DNA of 64,000 nt, taken from positions 26,801,811-26,865,810 of the forward strand of contig CAMGYJ010000003.1 of assembly GCA_946122785.1 (NCBI GenBank), given 5' to 3'. A program made the position numbers and the translations under genes. Origin of the DNA: Linum tenue (lineage: Eukaryota > Streptophyta > Magnoliopsida > Malpighiales > Linaceae). Positions 45,557 to 57,597 of this stretch are shown here, piece after piece. The notes below the pieces were generated by a model, which saw only the letters and a list, made by a program, of their open reading frames with translations, ran no database searches and was not told the origin of the DNA. The first letter of the stretch is position 1. Each line of letters opens with the position of its first letter.

Positions 45557-48500
45557 CGTTATCAGCACGAAGCTCTACCAAAATTATCATTGCTCAAAGA
45601 CTCTTGACATAATCTAAGATATTGGAGTAAGATCACAATATGATCAAGGTATGTAATTCTTAGATCCTTTCTTATCTTATTGTCTTATTTGTGTTGAGAT
45701 TATCTCATTCCAATATATCAAGATGGGTGCTACTTCTCGTATCCAATGATATTTTATCACGTTGATCTATTTGGATTAACAAGAAAAGTCATATAAGTGA
45801 TTAGTTAATTTCTCATTCTCAGTGTTATCCTATTCTTATCCATCATACATTGATATGTGGAAAATGCAAGTTCCAAGAGCCCATATATTCCCCAGAAGTG
45901 GAAATTGAAGAATCCAAGGGCAAAGAAAGAAGTGGACATGGTAACCAGAATATTGGTTTTGTGTGTTACCATTGTAATGGAAAAGTGCGTTTGTCTCGTA
46001 CCCGTTGTACGCAAAAGACTTTATTCTACCAAGAATCAAAGAGAAGAGCAAATTCAAATATGCTCATGCTATATCAATATTATGGAATATATTTTTGTAA
46101 TATAAGTTGGTATATTCTCCATCAAAGATGAAAATGATATCACTTGAGAAATTTTCATTTCCAGAAGTGAATGAAATAATTTATTGTCCGAAGTGAATGG
46201 AGCTATAAACATAATTATATATATGTTAAATGTATTGTTGGATCTTTTCACCAGAAGTGAGAAAAGAGGAGTAAAAGGATAACTATAAATAAGGATGACA
46301 CCACAATTGCATTATGAAAGTCATGATAACATAATGTACATGTTGTACATTATAATGTATAATGAAACGCATATATAAATTTAAAATCATCTAGTTAGTG
46401 ATGATATTGTTCCAAATAAATCTTATTTAATTTTCACAATTGTAGTATTATGATTCTTATTTCTTTTATGTTTTATTGTGACGTTATTTTTCATGCATAA
46501 TTTAATTTGATAACCTTTATCTAGAATAATTAACTTGACAAATTCATCAATTTTGTCTTAAGTTTGAAATATTCTCATTTATTACTTTTATTATGTTTTT
46601 ATAAAGTATGAGTACTAGAAAAATTCCATATAAACTATATGGTAGAGTACATAAATAAGAAAAAGCTTCCGAAGAGCTTATGTTTGGTTACTTGAAGTAA
46701 TTAAATTATGTACCCGTGATAACAATTTGTGATGATATTCACTATGAATTTGTGTTTACTAAGAATGCATCAAATCATAAGTCCCCGGAAGGGTGGAATA
46801 TGGTACAAAATATGATAAAGCTTTAAAGGGAGCTAATTTTGTGGTCTGAAGGAACCAAACTACCTAGTGATGATGCATTACCCAATTAAAAGGATATTCG
46901 TAAAATGAATATTTTATCAAGAAAATAGTGAAACTAATATTTGCATCACAAATATGTACTACATGTACATTAGTACAATCAGTACACATAAAAGTGTAAA
47001 CCAGAAGTTTACAAGATTTGATAACTTGATAATTGGTTGGTCCGGTTAGACCATCCCGGATCTTGATGTGAAAAAAAGTTCTTTGAGAATTCATGAGAGC
47101 ATCATATGAGAAGTCAAAGAATTCTTCAAATAAAAGATTTATTATGGCATGTTTGTTCTCAAGGAGAATAGAACAATTGATCATCGCTTGTATAAGAGTT
47201 GACAAATCTCTTGAGATTTTATGGACGTGTATGCAGAACAATACATTAGTCATGTGGATCATTTGTGAATTTTATGGGTTGCTGCATCAAATGGATACTC
47301 ACTTTTATTTTATCTAATCGCAACCCGATGTTTACGAGATTGATTGCCTCACTATGGATATATTTTGATGGTTATCCAATCAAACATCACTTTTCTTAAG
47401 AGAACAAACTGAGCCTTCTGGTCTCTTGTCGAGGACATGCTAGCTGGCAAGTGATAGTATTGGTTCACATCTAACCAACAAGTTATCATAAGTTCCCCCC
47501 ATTTAAAAATGATATTGGTCAAAAACCTAACATTTCTCGTATGAGAATATCAGGGTGTGCCGCATACATCCCAATTGCTCCACCACAGTATCTTAAGTTG
47601 ATTCTCGTTGGAAATTGAGAATTTGTGTTGGGTATGAATCCCGAATGGGAAATTTGTTTGCGAAATTATTGTTTTGATGGATTACTTTTCCAACATTAAG
47701 GGGGAGAGGAAAAAAAAAACAGCTAGACAAAAAGATGAGTTGGAATGAGTTATCATTATATCTAGTTTTGATCCTCAAATTAAGAAACATGAACCTGAAG
47801 TTCATAAGATGAATTATCATTACCAGCTATCAAATGCCTTTACTGGCCATACGAAGTGACCAAGTCCAACTAAATTTGATATCCTTGTTGGATACTCTAA
47901 TATAAAAAAAATGTGTATGAAAGAGCGCATGAAGCGTGATAGACCAATCGGTTCCAATTATAAACATCCTCGAGAAAGAAGAGGAGCTGTAATTAGAACG
48001 GTCAACTCGAGGACATGAAAACTCAAGAAGAGTAACCAAGAATAAAATATAATTTTAGTTCCAAAAGAACACATGTCTCTGAAAGTTGTGAAAGCGAAGA
48101 GATCTCAAAACCATATTAGACTACAATACTGGAACCGTAATGAAATCATTGTCGATGAAATTTGTTTGTTGTACTTCAGTAATGAATATGATATGTACAA
48201 TGTGAGGATCAAGAGTAAAACTCTGTTGATGCATGCAAAGGATGATGTTATTAGCCAATATAGAAAGAAATCCTGAAACTTGCTTAAGGAGCATAAAGTT
48301 TAAGGACCAGAAGTCCTTGCACCTAAAAAGGGCAAAAATAACGGGATACAAACAATTTTTTGTGTTATTGGAAAGTATGAAATTGTGAGATATATCACAT
48401 AATGTTTTGCAATGGGTTTCTCAAAAAGACCTATCATTATTTAAGAGGAGTTATACTCCCCTGTGGTGGATGCAACTACTTTTTCAAATCAATGTTTGAA

Positions 48501-49948
48501 AATTGTTGTGATAGCCTATTTGTTTGAATTCCCTGAAGATGTTATATATATTTGAAACTCCCAGAAGGATTAGTTACTCGTAGAAGGATTAATTTACCTG
48601 AAGTAAAGAAGTAAAGTTCTCGAGAACATATATCGATAGTCTAAGAAAATCCCTTGGGTGGGTTGAGAAAATATAGACGAATGTGAAATACTCGTCTAAG
48701 TGAACACCTACAGCAGTAGGGTGAATGAAACTTAAAAGGTTAAATCCGGATAGAGTCATTAGAGCATTTGCATTGTGCATATATAGTTGTGTTGTCTGTA
48801 TGTGCTTCAAGGATTTTAAATTCTTGATTTATGAGTTGTGATTTACTTTAAAGTATGAGTTGTGTTTTATGAGTGTGCTTTGTCTAGTTTATATGTTTCT
48901 ATGATGTGTGTTTTGTTAATATCTTTCGTGATATGAAAGAATTGCTTTCTTCAATTTGTTTTAGTCAAGTTTTTTTGTGAGGATCTCATATTATGTTGAT
49001 GATATGTCTATTATTGGAGCTCCTGAAGAGCTTCCTAAAGCAGTTGATTGCTTACAGACATAAGTTAAATTGAAGGATTTAAGATTCTTTTTATGGGAAA
49101 GGAAGGTAATGTTGAAAAAGTGAAAAAGTAATTTTGCATGAACAAATTATGTTCATCAAATAACATTAGGATCCTAAGATCACTAGAAGTGACCAAAGAT
49201 CCATTTAGGCATCAAGAAAGAAGTGAGACATTAGGTCCTGAAGTACTTTATGTTGATGTACTAGGTCCTGAAGTACCATATGTTGATGCATCAAAGCACC
49301 AATTCACATTGCTAGCCAAACACCATATAAACTATCATTTTGGTGTTGATAATATTAGTAAAATACAATGTTTCCCTCAATGGAACGTTGGAAATACTTT
49401 GTTACCTTCACGAACAATATATGTGATTGTTCTATTATGGTACTATCAAAGAGAGATTTGGTGAACTATATATCCAAATCCTATATATTATTTGATCCTC
49501 ATATTGGTTGATTAGAGATGAGCTATCTCTTACATATGGTGCTGTGATTGTTTCATAGATATCCACAACAAACTATAGTAGGAAAGTCCTGAATGTATTT
49601 CGTTCGCTTTGTGATTCACCATATCTAAAGGACTTGTGGTTGTAAACTATTTCTAAAGAAAATGATCCTGACGATCATGTTTAAAGAAAATCTAAAGTTC
49701 ATGCATAAGATTGACAATCTAGAAGATTGTTCACTAACTAACTCCCGGCAACAATCTTTCTAAAAGTTGTTTGTGAAATTTGAGTTCAACGACTCAAAGA
49801 TTTGAAATGATGTGGTCATGAGGGGGAGCATATACGCACTGCACTCTTTTTCCCTTCATCATGGTTTTTCCCACTGGATTTCCTGGTAAGGTTTTAACGA
49901 GGCAGTATGAGATACCGTAATGCAATCTAGTGGTCATCCAAGGGGGAG

Positions 49949-50205
49949 TATTATGTAAATATTGATATATGGATGACCATTGCCATTACCACATTAGATG
50001 CTCACTTGGGAGTTACATGTAACCCCTATTCCTACATTATTATCTCTCATTCATATGCATTGATATAAGGATGTAGTGGTTACCAAAGTGTGCCTATAAA
50101 TAGAGCATATTATTGTATCAAAAGTGAAGAATGAATAAGAAAGTGTGTCTTTCCCTCTCTAATCTTCTCTTGTAGTTGTTTATATTTTCCATTAGTTTGA
50201 TAACA
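49949..50205 (+). repeat. 3' LTR of the second copia element
   Basis: Same sequence as 45279-45556 with few substitutions and a 21-bp absence after GAATAAGAAAG. It follows the purine tract AAGGGGGAG and is followed by TCTAA. Confidence 0.92.
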
Positions 50206-50210
50206 TCTAA

Positions 50211-51235
50211 TAGATTTTTAGCCAAATAGTCAACTGCTATTTTTTAAAAGTACTTCTCTAAAAGTTTCAACGAGAAGCTGCTTCTACAAAAGTTATAGCA
50301 GGACCAAACTAACCCAATAAGCATTTGTGCCACAACTTTCCAACTTTTGTGATGATCTTTTTGCATAATTCCAAGTCGGATACTTATTTTGTCGATATCC
50401 ACTGCCGATAACATTATTAGCAATAGAGTGATGGGTTGATTAATTGTTGGACGCCATCTTCACAATATTAAAAAATGTAAACAACATAAAATTGATAGGA
50501 TGTTGAACAATAGAAACAAAAGTCCAACAAACTATCCAAATAGTCCCCTCCATTTATTATGCACTACTCCAACAAACCACCCAAATTATTCCCAACATAA
50601 AAAACTACAAACAAATTACCAATTTGAATAGAAAGAAAACGAAAGCAATATGAAATTGCAAACAATAAAAAAATTTAGACTGAACATAAACAAAACGAAC
50701 AAAACCAAACCTTACCTTGATTATGGGAGGTAAGGTTCGTCCGACTGAGAGGAAGAGAGAGACAGAATGGAACTGGGACTGGGACCGATCCCTACGCCCG
50801 CACTCAGAGATTGTAAAATTATCAGGAGTACACTAAAGAAGAAGATTTGGTCACGACGAGGTTCAAGACTCTTGCGGAGTCTAGTACGAAGAATTAAGTT
50901 CTTATATACTTAGTAAGATCGAAACTTGATGTGCATTTATTAAGTATGTTTATGTTTTCCGCGTAAGCAAGTTTCAAGATATTATGATTTGAATTTCAAA
51001 GCAATTTCGATTATGGTTTTGGTTAACGGTTTGCTAAGGATATTTTGGTAAAAGTAGTGTCTGACCAGGTTAGGGTGTTACAGATACACAATCATTTTTT
51101 TGCAACATAAATAAATTTCGTTCAAGGTCTATTTATATTGTGGGTGCAGCTCTTCTCGGTTGTCCCCGAGGACTGTCTACAGTATCCACCGCAGGAGCGA
51201 GTCAAAGATGGGTTTCGTATTCCCAAAGAAATATA
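50211..51235. other. Intergenic, no gene recognised
   Basis: AT-rich, with no domain, RNA gene or transposon end identified. Confidence 0.5.
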
Positions 51236-51239
51236 GGAA

Positions 51240-52540
51240 AAAGGAGCCGAGTGATGGAAGGATTCATTGATTGGTAAATTTGTGGGTTCTAGGCCGAAGA
51301 TTCAAGTTCTTCAATCATGGGCTAACAGATTATGGGAAGAGATGGTATGGTTTAAGCCTCTAAATTTGGAATTTTGTTTGAAGCTTTCGGTGTTTCAATT
51401 TCCTTTTGGCAGTTCCTGCAACTGGGCTTTCAAGTCGGGTCATGGCACTATCCGGGGAATCCAATTTTCTTAGAAAGTGGCATGTAGGGATTCAACTGGT
51501 TATCCATCCACCCACTATGCATGGGTCATAATTTGGGGTCTACCTCTTGAATTTATGTTTCTTGAAGGCTTAGAATGGGAGGCGAGCGATATTAGAAAAT
51601 CGTTGTGGATGGTTCAGAACAATGTAGTCAACATCGCGCTTTAAAACTTAAAAACTTACGATTTTACGTTTCTAGGTCACTAAAACGCTTCTACACAAAA
51701 TCTCAGTTTTTATAACTGACGTAGTTAAAAACTCCGCTTTAATACTTAAAAACTTATGATTTTACGCTTCTAGATCACCAAAAAGTTTCTACGTAGAAAC
51801 TCGCTTTTGACTACATTGGTTCAGAAGACTCTACTCGGAGGTCAGTTGGGGTTTACCAAAGAATGTTTGGAGTTGGGTGCTGATTTTGATTTTCCTAAGA
51901 TAAATCGATTATATCAGGATGAAGATCTTGATTTTGAGATCGAGGTTGAGTATGAGAATATTCATTTGCTTTGTGCAAAGTGTGGGGTGTTTGGGCACGA
52001 TTGTGCTAATTCTCGGGGTCCAAGAGGTGTTTGGGTTCCTGAAGCAAACGCGGCTACTGTTGAATGTGAGGAGGAGGATATATTGATTGATACAAATAAT
52101 GATATAACATCTGAGGTTTTAGAGAAGGAAGAGAAATGTGAGTTTTGTGAGATTGTGGTCCGGAGTCACCTACTGTTGAGAATACGAATGATGAGATTTG
52201 ATGGCACTTTATTTATAGTATTTATCACTCACATATTTGATACATTTGCCAATGGTGCTGCCAAAATTTACATCCTTCAAGAACAAGGAGAGCAAACTCA
52301 TTAATGGAGAAGGAAAAGCACCAACGCCTAGACCCAACGCAGTAAATACATTAGGAAAAAGCATGCCCGACGCTAAATTTTCATCTCCAACACAAAGAAG
52401 GATTCAAGCCAATCTGTCTCCCACAATAAAAGGGATGGCAGGTCCACAAGATGCATCCCCATCACTACCACCAGATGCGCCATTTCCCTGTCCAACGTGC
52501 ACAAGGACTAAAAAGAGTCTATACCAAAAGAGGAAATAAG
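51240..52540 (+). pseudogene. LINE ORF1 remnant (DUF4283 and zinc knuckle)
   Basis: Successive frames read LIGKFVGSRPKIQVLQSWAN, then NPIFLRKWHVGIQLVIHPPT and WVIIWGLPLEF, typical of the DUF4283-type N-terminal domain of plant LINE ORF1. After a 199-bp MITE (51620-51818) it continues with INRLYQDEDLDFEIEVEYEN and a knuckle LCAKCGVFGHDCAN (Cx2Cx4Hx4-type, last Cys retained). Frameshifts separate the blocks. A Pro/Ser-rich tail follows to about 52540. No endonuclease or RT is present downstream. Confidence 0.8.
51620..51818. mobile_element. hAT-type MITE (199 bp)
   Basis: Perfect TIR CAATGTAGTCAA at both ends and a perfect 8-bp target duplication GTTCAGAA (51612-51619 and 51819-51826). CAATG fits the YARNG terminal consensus of hAT elements. 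The interior is a direct duplication of about 75 bp: CTTTAAAACTTAAAAACTTA is repeated as CTTTAATACTTAAAAACTTA. It interrupts the LINE ORF1 remnant. Confidence 0.93.
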
Positions 52541-52780
52541 CAGTGGTGCCACTCGATGCCCACCCATCGCTCGTCTATAAAAGAGAGGGCATCCCCTCTT
52601 CTTTTTCCTCACATCAACTAACAAAGATCTAAAGTATCCAGAGCAAAAAATTGGTGTAACAACTCATGGGAGCTCTTTACCAAGTAGACTTTCAAGGAAC
52701 AAGGAGTTGTGGAACCATCTTTGTGAGATGGTGGAGGAGAAGGAAAGAGAATCAAAGCTAGGATGCAAGAGGGAGGTAGT
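52541..52780. other. Spacer left of solo LTR
   Basis: Short stretch between the LINE remnant and the LTR. Nothing is recognised. Confidence 0.5.
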
Positions 52781-54332
52781 TGATTCGGGTCCAATTGTAC
52801 ACATTTTATCCCTCATTTCTTATTCGTTTTTCTTAGTTGATCACTGTCCCTCGACCTATTTTACGCTGGGTTGTGCTTGTTTTTTACATTTCAGGTCCTG
52901 GCACGTGTGGGAAGGTCGAGGACGAGTTTCAGGCCGATTGGAGGTCGAAAAGCGCCAAAAATTGAATAAAAGTCCAAAGTCACGGTTTGGACGCAATTGT
53001 CACGATTGCCCCGAGACCATGAAGCGCGGAGGTTCCAGAACAGTTGCGCATCTCACTAGAGTCCAGTCAATTCACGGTCACGCGACCATGAACTCCAGCC
53101 CCAGACTGTGAAGTGATTTAGTGAAACGGTGCGAATCTGCTCGACTTAACGGTCCAGGACGATTGTTCACAGCCGTGAACAGGTGTCGTTCTGGGTATAA
53201 AAGGGGAAGTGAGCTGAAGGAGAAAGGAGAGCTTTTTCTAGGGTTTTAGTTTTCATAATAAAGGAGGGTTTCTAGGGAGAGATTAGGGTTTACTCTTAAT
53301 ATTCTATAGAGAGAAAGTGTCATTAAAAGGAGGAAGAAGGAGATTTGGGCTTGTCCTAAGCTAGAGGAGTGAAGATTCTTACCTCTCAAGGTAGATTCAA
53401 GCAACAAGGAAGGAAAATTGTCATCTCTTCACGGTTCTTTCTCTCCTTTTTATTGTTTTCCCTTGCCTAGCTATGGAATAACCTACCTATTCACTTGGGC
53501 GTTGTGAAACCTAGCTTGAAATATGTGATAGATTGTATTGATTGAATGCTTTGTGTGTGGATTTGTGTTTAATGCAAAGTTTGAGGTATTTTCATGATGT
53601 TTGGGTTGTGTTCTTCATTTCTCATTACTATGCCAATTTGACCTAGGTAGAGGGAATTCCCCTTTTAGTTAGGAGGATTTGATAAGATGGATTCCTTGGC
53701 CAATTGAGTCACCTACCTAGGGAAAATTAGGGCAACCCTCAACTTTGATTCAGCACTTTAACTTGGGTGTTACTTTGCCGTCCGGATTAAGTTTCGAGGG
53801 ATTGGTTCTTGAAACCATTAGTTTTATCGGTTAAGAGAGCTAGGACCTAGCTTATTGTTGCAATCCTTAGTCAAAATGTTAAGAGAGGTAGACTTTCTAG
53901 TTTATTGTAGCAATCCTTAATCCATTGATTGAGAGAACTAAGGTTCCTAGCTTAATTGTTTTCCTTAACCGATTGATTAAGGAAGTGAGGTTACCTTCAC
54001 TTATTGTGCCCTCCTACGATGTATGAACACACCTCCACACATTAGCATTCGATTTGGTCAATCTTGATATGTCGCTAGGGGTAACAATACCAGGATGAAT
54101 TCTTATCTTATTGGGACAACCTCGATTTACTTTACTTGTTTGTTTATTTTGTAGTTTTCTTAGTTTTAAACCCAAAATCGTTTGCTCGATAACAACCTAA
54201 GTGATGGAAGTAGGGGTACATGAACCGGCTCGGGTTTGACAATTAAAACATACTTGCCCAAACTGCACCCGACTAGAGTTTATGCTTGAGCTCTAGTCGG
54301 GGTTGAATTCGTGGTGTATCTGTGGCGAGTCA
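52781..54332 (+). repeat. Solo LTR, Ty3/Athila group, second copy type
   Basis: 1,552 bp from TGATTCGGG to GGCGAGTCA. Same layout as 43836-45251: an early block TTACGCTGGGTTGTGC and TTTCAGGTCCTGGCACGTG (shared with the LTRs at 2050 and 21262), an inverted-repeat zone (TTCACGGTCACGCGACCATGAA near 53073, TTCACAGCCGTGAA near 53166), a TATAAAAGG box near 53195 and a downstream ACATGAACCGG/ACATACTTGCCC zone. The flanks GTAGT and GTATC match only in part, so the target duplication is uncertain. Confidence 0.82.
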
Positions 54333-55469
54333 GTATCCATTCAAGGAGGAAAGGAGGAATGGAAGAAGACATTGGTGTCTGCTAAAGCTTATGCAATGAA
54401 GACATATCATGCCAGAGGACAAAGAAGATGACACAACCTCGACAAAGAAGATGATCATCCATGAAGAACCATCTCGATACCCTCTAATGATGCAAAGATT
54501 AATAGAAGCTTTGGGAGGAGAAGATATCGTGCATACCACTATTGGATAGCTTTGGTGCTATGGAGAGCCCAAGACAGAAGCTTGAGCAACTTATGGAGAA
54601 GGAGAAGTTTGAGAAGACTAACATCAACTCAAAAAGAACTCATTCGAGTATATGAAGTGAAGGAGGATCCTGGTCATTGCACAATAATTTATCTCCTAAA
54701 TGACCATTATCCAGAGAAAGGATTGGTGGATCTTTCCACTTCCACTCTATGAAGATATGGGGTCTAGTTGACATGGAAGAGATAGAAATGGAGATCAAGT
54801 TAGCCCTATTCATTGCTTGCTTGATCAATGTGTGTTCATGCTTTGTCAACATGCATATGTTGCGGTATTAATGTGTAGAAATTTGTATATGTCTTTATAA
54901 TAGAATAGTATGTCATGACATATTGAGTCTTTGTTAGTGTTTGGCATAATTATGTTTTGCAAAATAACAAGTATCAAATGTTACATCCTTTTTTCTAGCC
55001 AAAAGTGTTAATTTGGTATCATATACCACATAATGTGTTATTTGGTCTAAAATACCACACTAAAATACCACATCCAAACGACCCATAAGTATTTTGACTC
55101 CTTTGGAGACAACATACCTTTTTTTTAGATTTTGGTATTAGTTAGAATAGTCCCCGCCTTGATGAAGGTCTCTAAAGTGTTGTTGGCTATATTAGCCACC
55201 CAATGGCAATGGCTAGACTCATTGGATAATTTGATCCAATTTTCATGACACATATGAGCATATGGAGGACCAAATTAGACCCATATACACTCTTAATGGT
55301 TTTGAGTTTGGGTTAAATTTGGATTAGGTCTAGTTTGGGTCAATTCATTTAGGACAGACTTAAAATTGATATTTCTACATTTATGTTTGTTTCTAAACAA
55401 AGAAACAGACAAATTGCATTAGAGTTTGTTATTATCTTTTTTATCCCATATAATGAGGCACTCGAACTA
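54333..55469. other. Intergenic, no gene recognised
   Basis: No domain or transposon boundary is supported. Near 54960-55090 there are repeated TACCACA motifs and a CCAAACGACCC end that resembles a MITE terminus, but no partner was found. Confidence 0.45.
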
Positions 55470-55478
55470 AAAAGTTTA

Positions 55479-56566
55479 GGGTGTGCCTATGGTGACATGC
55501 ATGTCACGGTGACTTGCACTTTCCGGTCGACCTCAGTTAGGATTAGGTCGACCTCATTTAGAATTCGGTCGACCTCATATAGGATCTGGTCGACCTCATT
55601 TAGGATTCGGTCGACCTCATATAGGATCAGGTCGACCTAATCTGTTGTTTCAGTGTAAAAACAGTTCATGGTGCCTACTTTGGACATTCATATCATACAA
55701 TTGGCTAGATGGAAATTGAAGACTAATGACTTGTTTTGAAGCTGGAGTGTCCCTCTACATATTGAAGTGGAAGAGAGCTCGATAGGAAGTCCAGAAGACC
55801 ATTTTTGAACCTCATCAAAAGGCTATGCCAAAACCTGGAAATTGCCTGGAAATGGCCAAGTCTGGAAACGTGTTTGTGAAGTCTATTTTGGAGCTCAATT
55901 CGAGAAGCATGAATGCGAGTCGAGTCCAGGAGCCTCTACCACGTTAAATTAAGTATGTTTTTATGCAAAATTCAAGGCATTGGATGAAAGATTGGACATC
56001 TGTAAGGCTTCAAACAAAAGGGTCGAAGTTGCTACGAAGGCTATTTTTCTGGCAGACTTCGACCACAAGCAAGCTGCCAGAAAAACAGCCTTCGTAGCAA
56101 CTTCGAGCCTTTTGTTTGAAGCCTTAAAGATATTCAATCTTTCATCCAATGACTTGCCTTTGTATAATAAAATATGTGATTTAACGTGGTAGAGGCCCCT
56201 GGACTTGACTCGTATCCATGCTTCTCAAATTGAGCTCCAAAGTAGGTTTGACAAACACGTTACCAGACTTAGCCATTTTCAGACAGTTTCCCAATTTTGG
56301 CATAGCCTTTTGGTCAGGTTCAAAAATGGTCTTCTGGACTTTCTATTGAGCTCCCAAGTACTTTAATGTGTAGAGGGACACTTCAGCTTCAAAACAAGCC
56401 TTTAATCTCCAATTTCCATCTAGCCAATTGTAAGATATGAATATCCAAAGTTGGCACCATGAAACTGTTTTTACACTGAAACAACAGATTAGGTCGACCT
56501 AATCCTATATGAGGTTGACCGAAAAGTTCATGTCACCGTGACATGCATGTCACCGTAGCAAAGTCC
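55479..56566. mobile_element. Foldback element with about 500-bp inverted arms
   Basis: Almost the whole 1,088 bp is one inverted repeat centred near 56064, with an 18-nt loop (56056-56073). The arms are imperfect but colinear from end to end. The outermost part of each arm contains GGTGACATGCATGTCAC. A perfect 9-bp direct repeat AAAAGTTTA flanks it (55470-55478 and 56567-56575), fitting a Mutator-type foldback element. No ORF with known function. The left arm has gained a 21-bp palindromic tandem repeat. Confidence 0.92.
55525..55645. repeat. 21-bp tandem repeat with GGTCGACC palindrome
   Basis: GGTCGACC recurs exactly every 21 bp at 55525, 55546, 55567, 55588, 55609 and 55630, separated by TCATTTAGGATTC-like spacers. 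The right arm of the foldback has only one exact and one degenerate copy (about 56490-56520). Confidence 0.95.
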
Positions 56567-56712
56567 AAAAGTTTAATATAAGTATGTCCCAAAAACATAT
56601 TACCCAAACTTGATTAAAATAAGGGTTGGAATCCTACTCAAAATTTGTGGGGTTTTTTTTTGCCCATCTGTAGCCACCCACCTGCTTGCTTTCCGATAAG
56701 CAACCCTCCAGT

Positions 56713-57325
56713 TAGGGGTGGAAATCGGTACCGTATCGGTATCCCAATACCAAATACCGAATATCGAATTACATCCTAAAATCAATCTCAATCTCAATCC
56801 CTAAATAATTTTGATATCTCAATTCCTAAATATTTTGATATCCCAATCGGTACTTCGGTATCCCAATCGGTATTATCGAATACGAAATTAATTACATTTA
56901 TAATTAATAATTAATATATAAATTAGATTTGATTGTTTAATATAGGACAAATAGACTAAACAAAGAGTTTTGAGTTTGACTAGAGCTAGGATATAGATAA
57001 GGAGAATCGAGTAGAGGTGACATCTCAAGTTTTTGTCATTTGTAATCTTTAATTTGACGAATTGGAGGCTAAGAGAAGACTAATACTAGTGTTTGCTTTT
57101 TGGTGTTATGAAAATAACAATAGAGGTGGTTGAGGGTAGTGTAGTAGTGAATGAGAGAGTCTAGTTGAAAGGATAAACTACACACTAGCTTATATTTCGG
57201 TATATACCGATCTCAATCCCGTAATCCCTAATACCGAATAACAATTGAAATTGAATCTCAATCCAAATCTCAAGAAATAATACGTGTATTCGGTAATACC
57301 AAATATTGATAAACTTACAGCCCTA
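56713..57325 (-). mobile_element. Non-autonomous hAT element (613 bp), copy 2
   Basis: TIRs are TAGGGGTGGAAA and, at the right inverted, TAGGGCTGTAAG. Perfect 8-bp duplication CCTCCAGT (56705-56712 and 57326-57333). It is homologous along its length to 30752-31418 but inverted, with the same TCGGTAT-rich ends and shared interior such as TAAGCTAGTGTGTA (there read on the minus strand). Confidence 0.95.
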
Positions 57326-57597
57326 CCTCCAGTTGTACCAGGTCTCGGGCTTTCTCAACCATTAACCACCACTAAAGGCACCACAACAGAAAATTCAGTC
57401 CCATAACCAGACTGTCTGTTAGCCTTACATGCAGTACGTATTTCGTGCAAGCTTGAAGCGTTATTCTAAACCAGAATATCTAAAGTTCTAAACCAGAACC
57501 TCAAATCCCAAGCCACGAGGATCAGACATAAACTGACCAAGCCTGCCAAATAGTATTGCTTGCATTGCTGAAACGGGGCAAGTAGGGAGGTACATAT

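Larger units (their letters stand above)
45279..50205 (+). mobile_element. Second Ty1/copia element, heavily decayed
   Basis: LTRs at 45279-45556 and 49949-50205 are nearly identical except for a 21-bp gap in the right copy. The target duplication is TCTAA (45274-45278 and 50206-50210). The purine tract AAGGGGGAG precedes the right LTR. The interior keeps recognisable pieces: a gag zinc-knuckle relic (CYHCNGK...RTRCTQK near 45960), an integrase relic near 47050-47210, an integrase C-terminal relic reading KPNISRMRISGCAAYIPIAP near 47530, and the end of pol with the motif block before TTTTTCCCACTGGATTTCC. All are broken by stops and frameshifts; most of RT is unrecognisable. Confidence 0.9.

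Noticed and set aside
52776..54337. Perfect TSD for the solo LTR at 52781
   Set aside because: GTAGT and GTATC agree at only three of five bases, so the duplication is not claimed.
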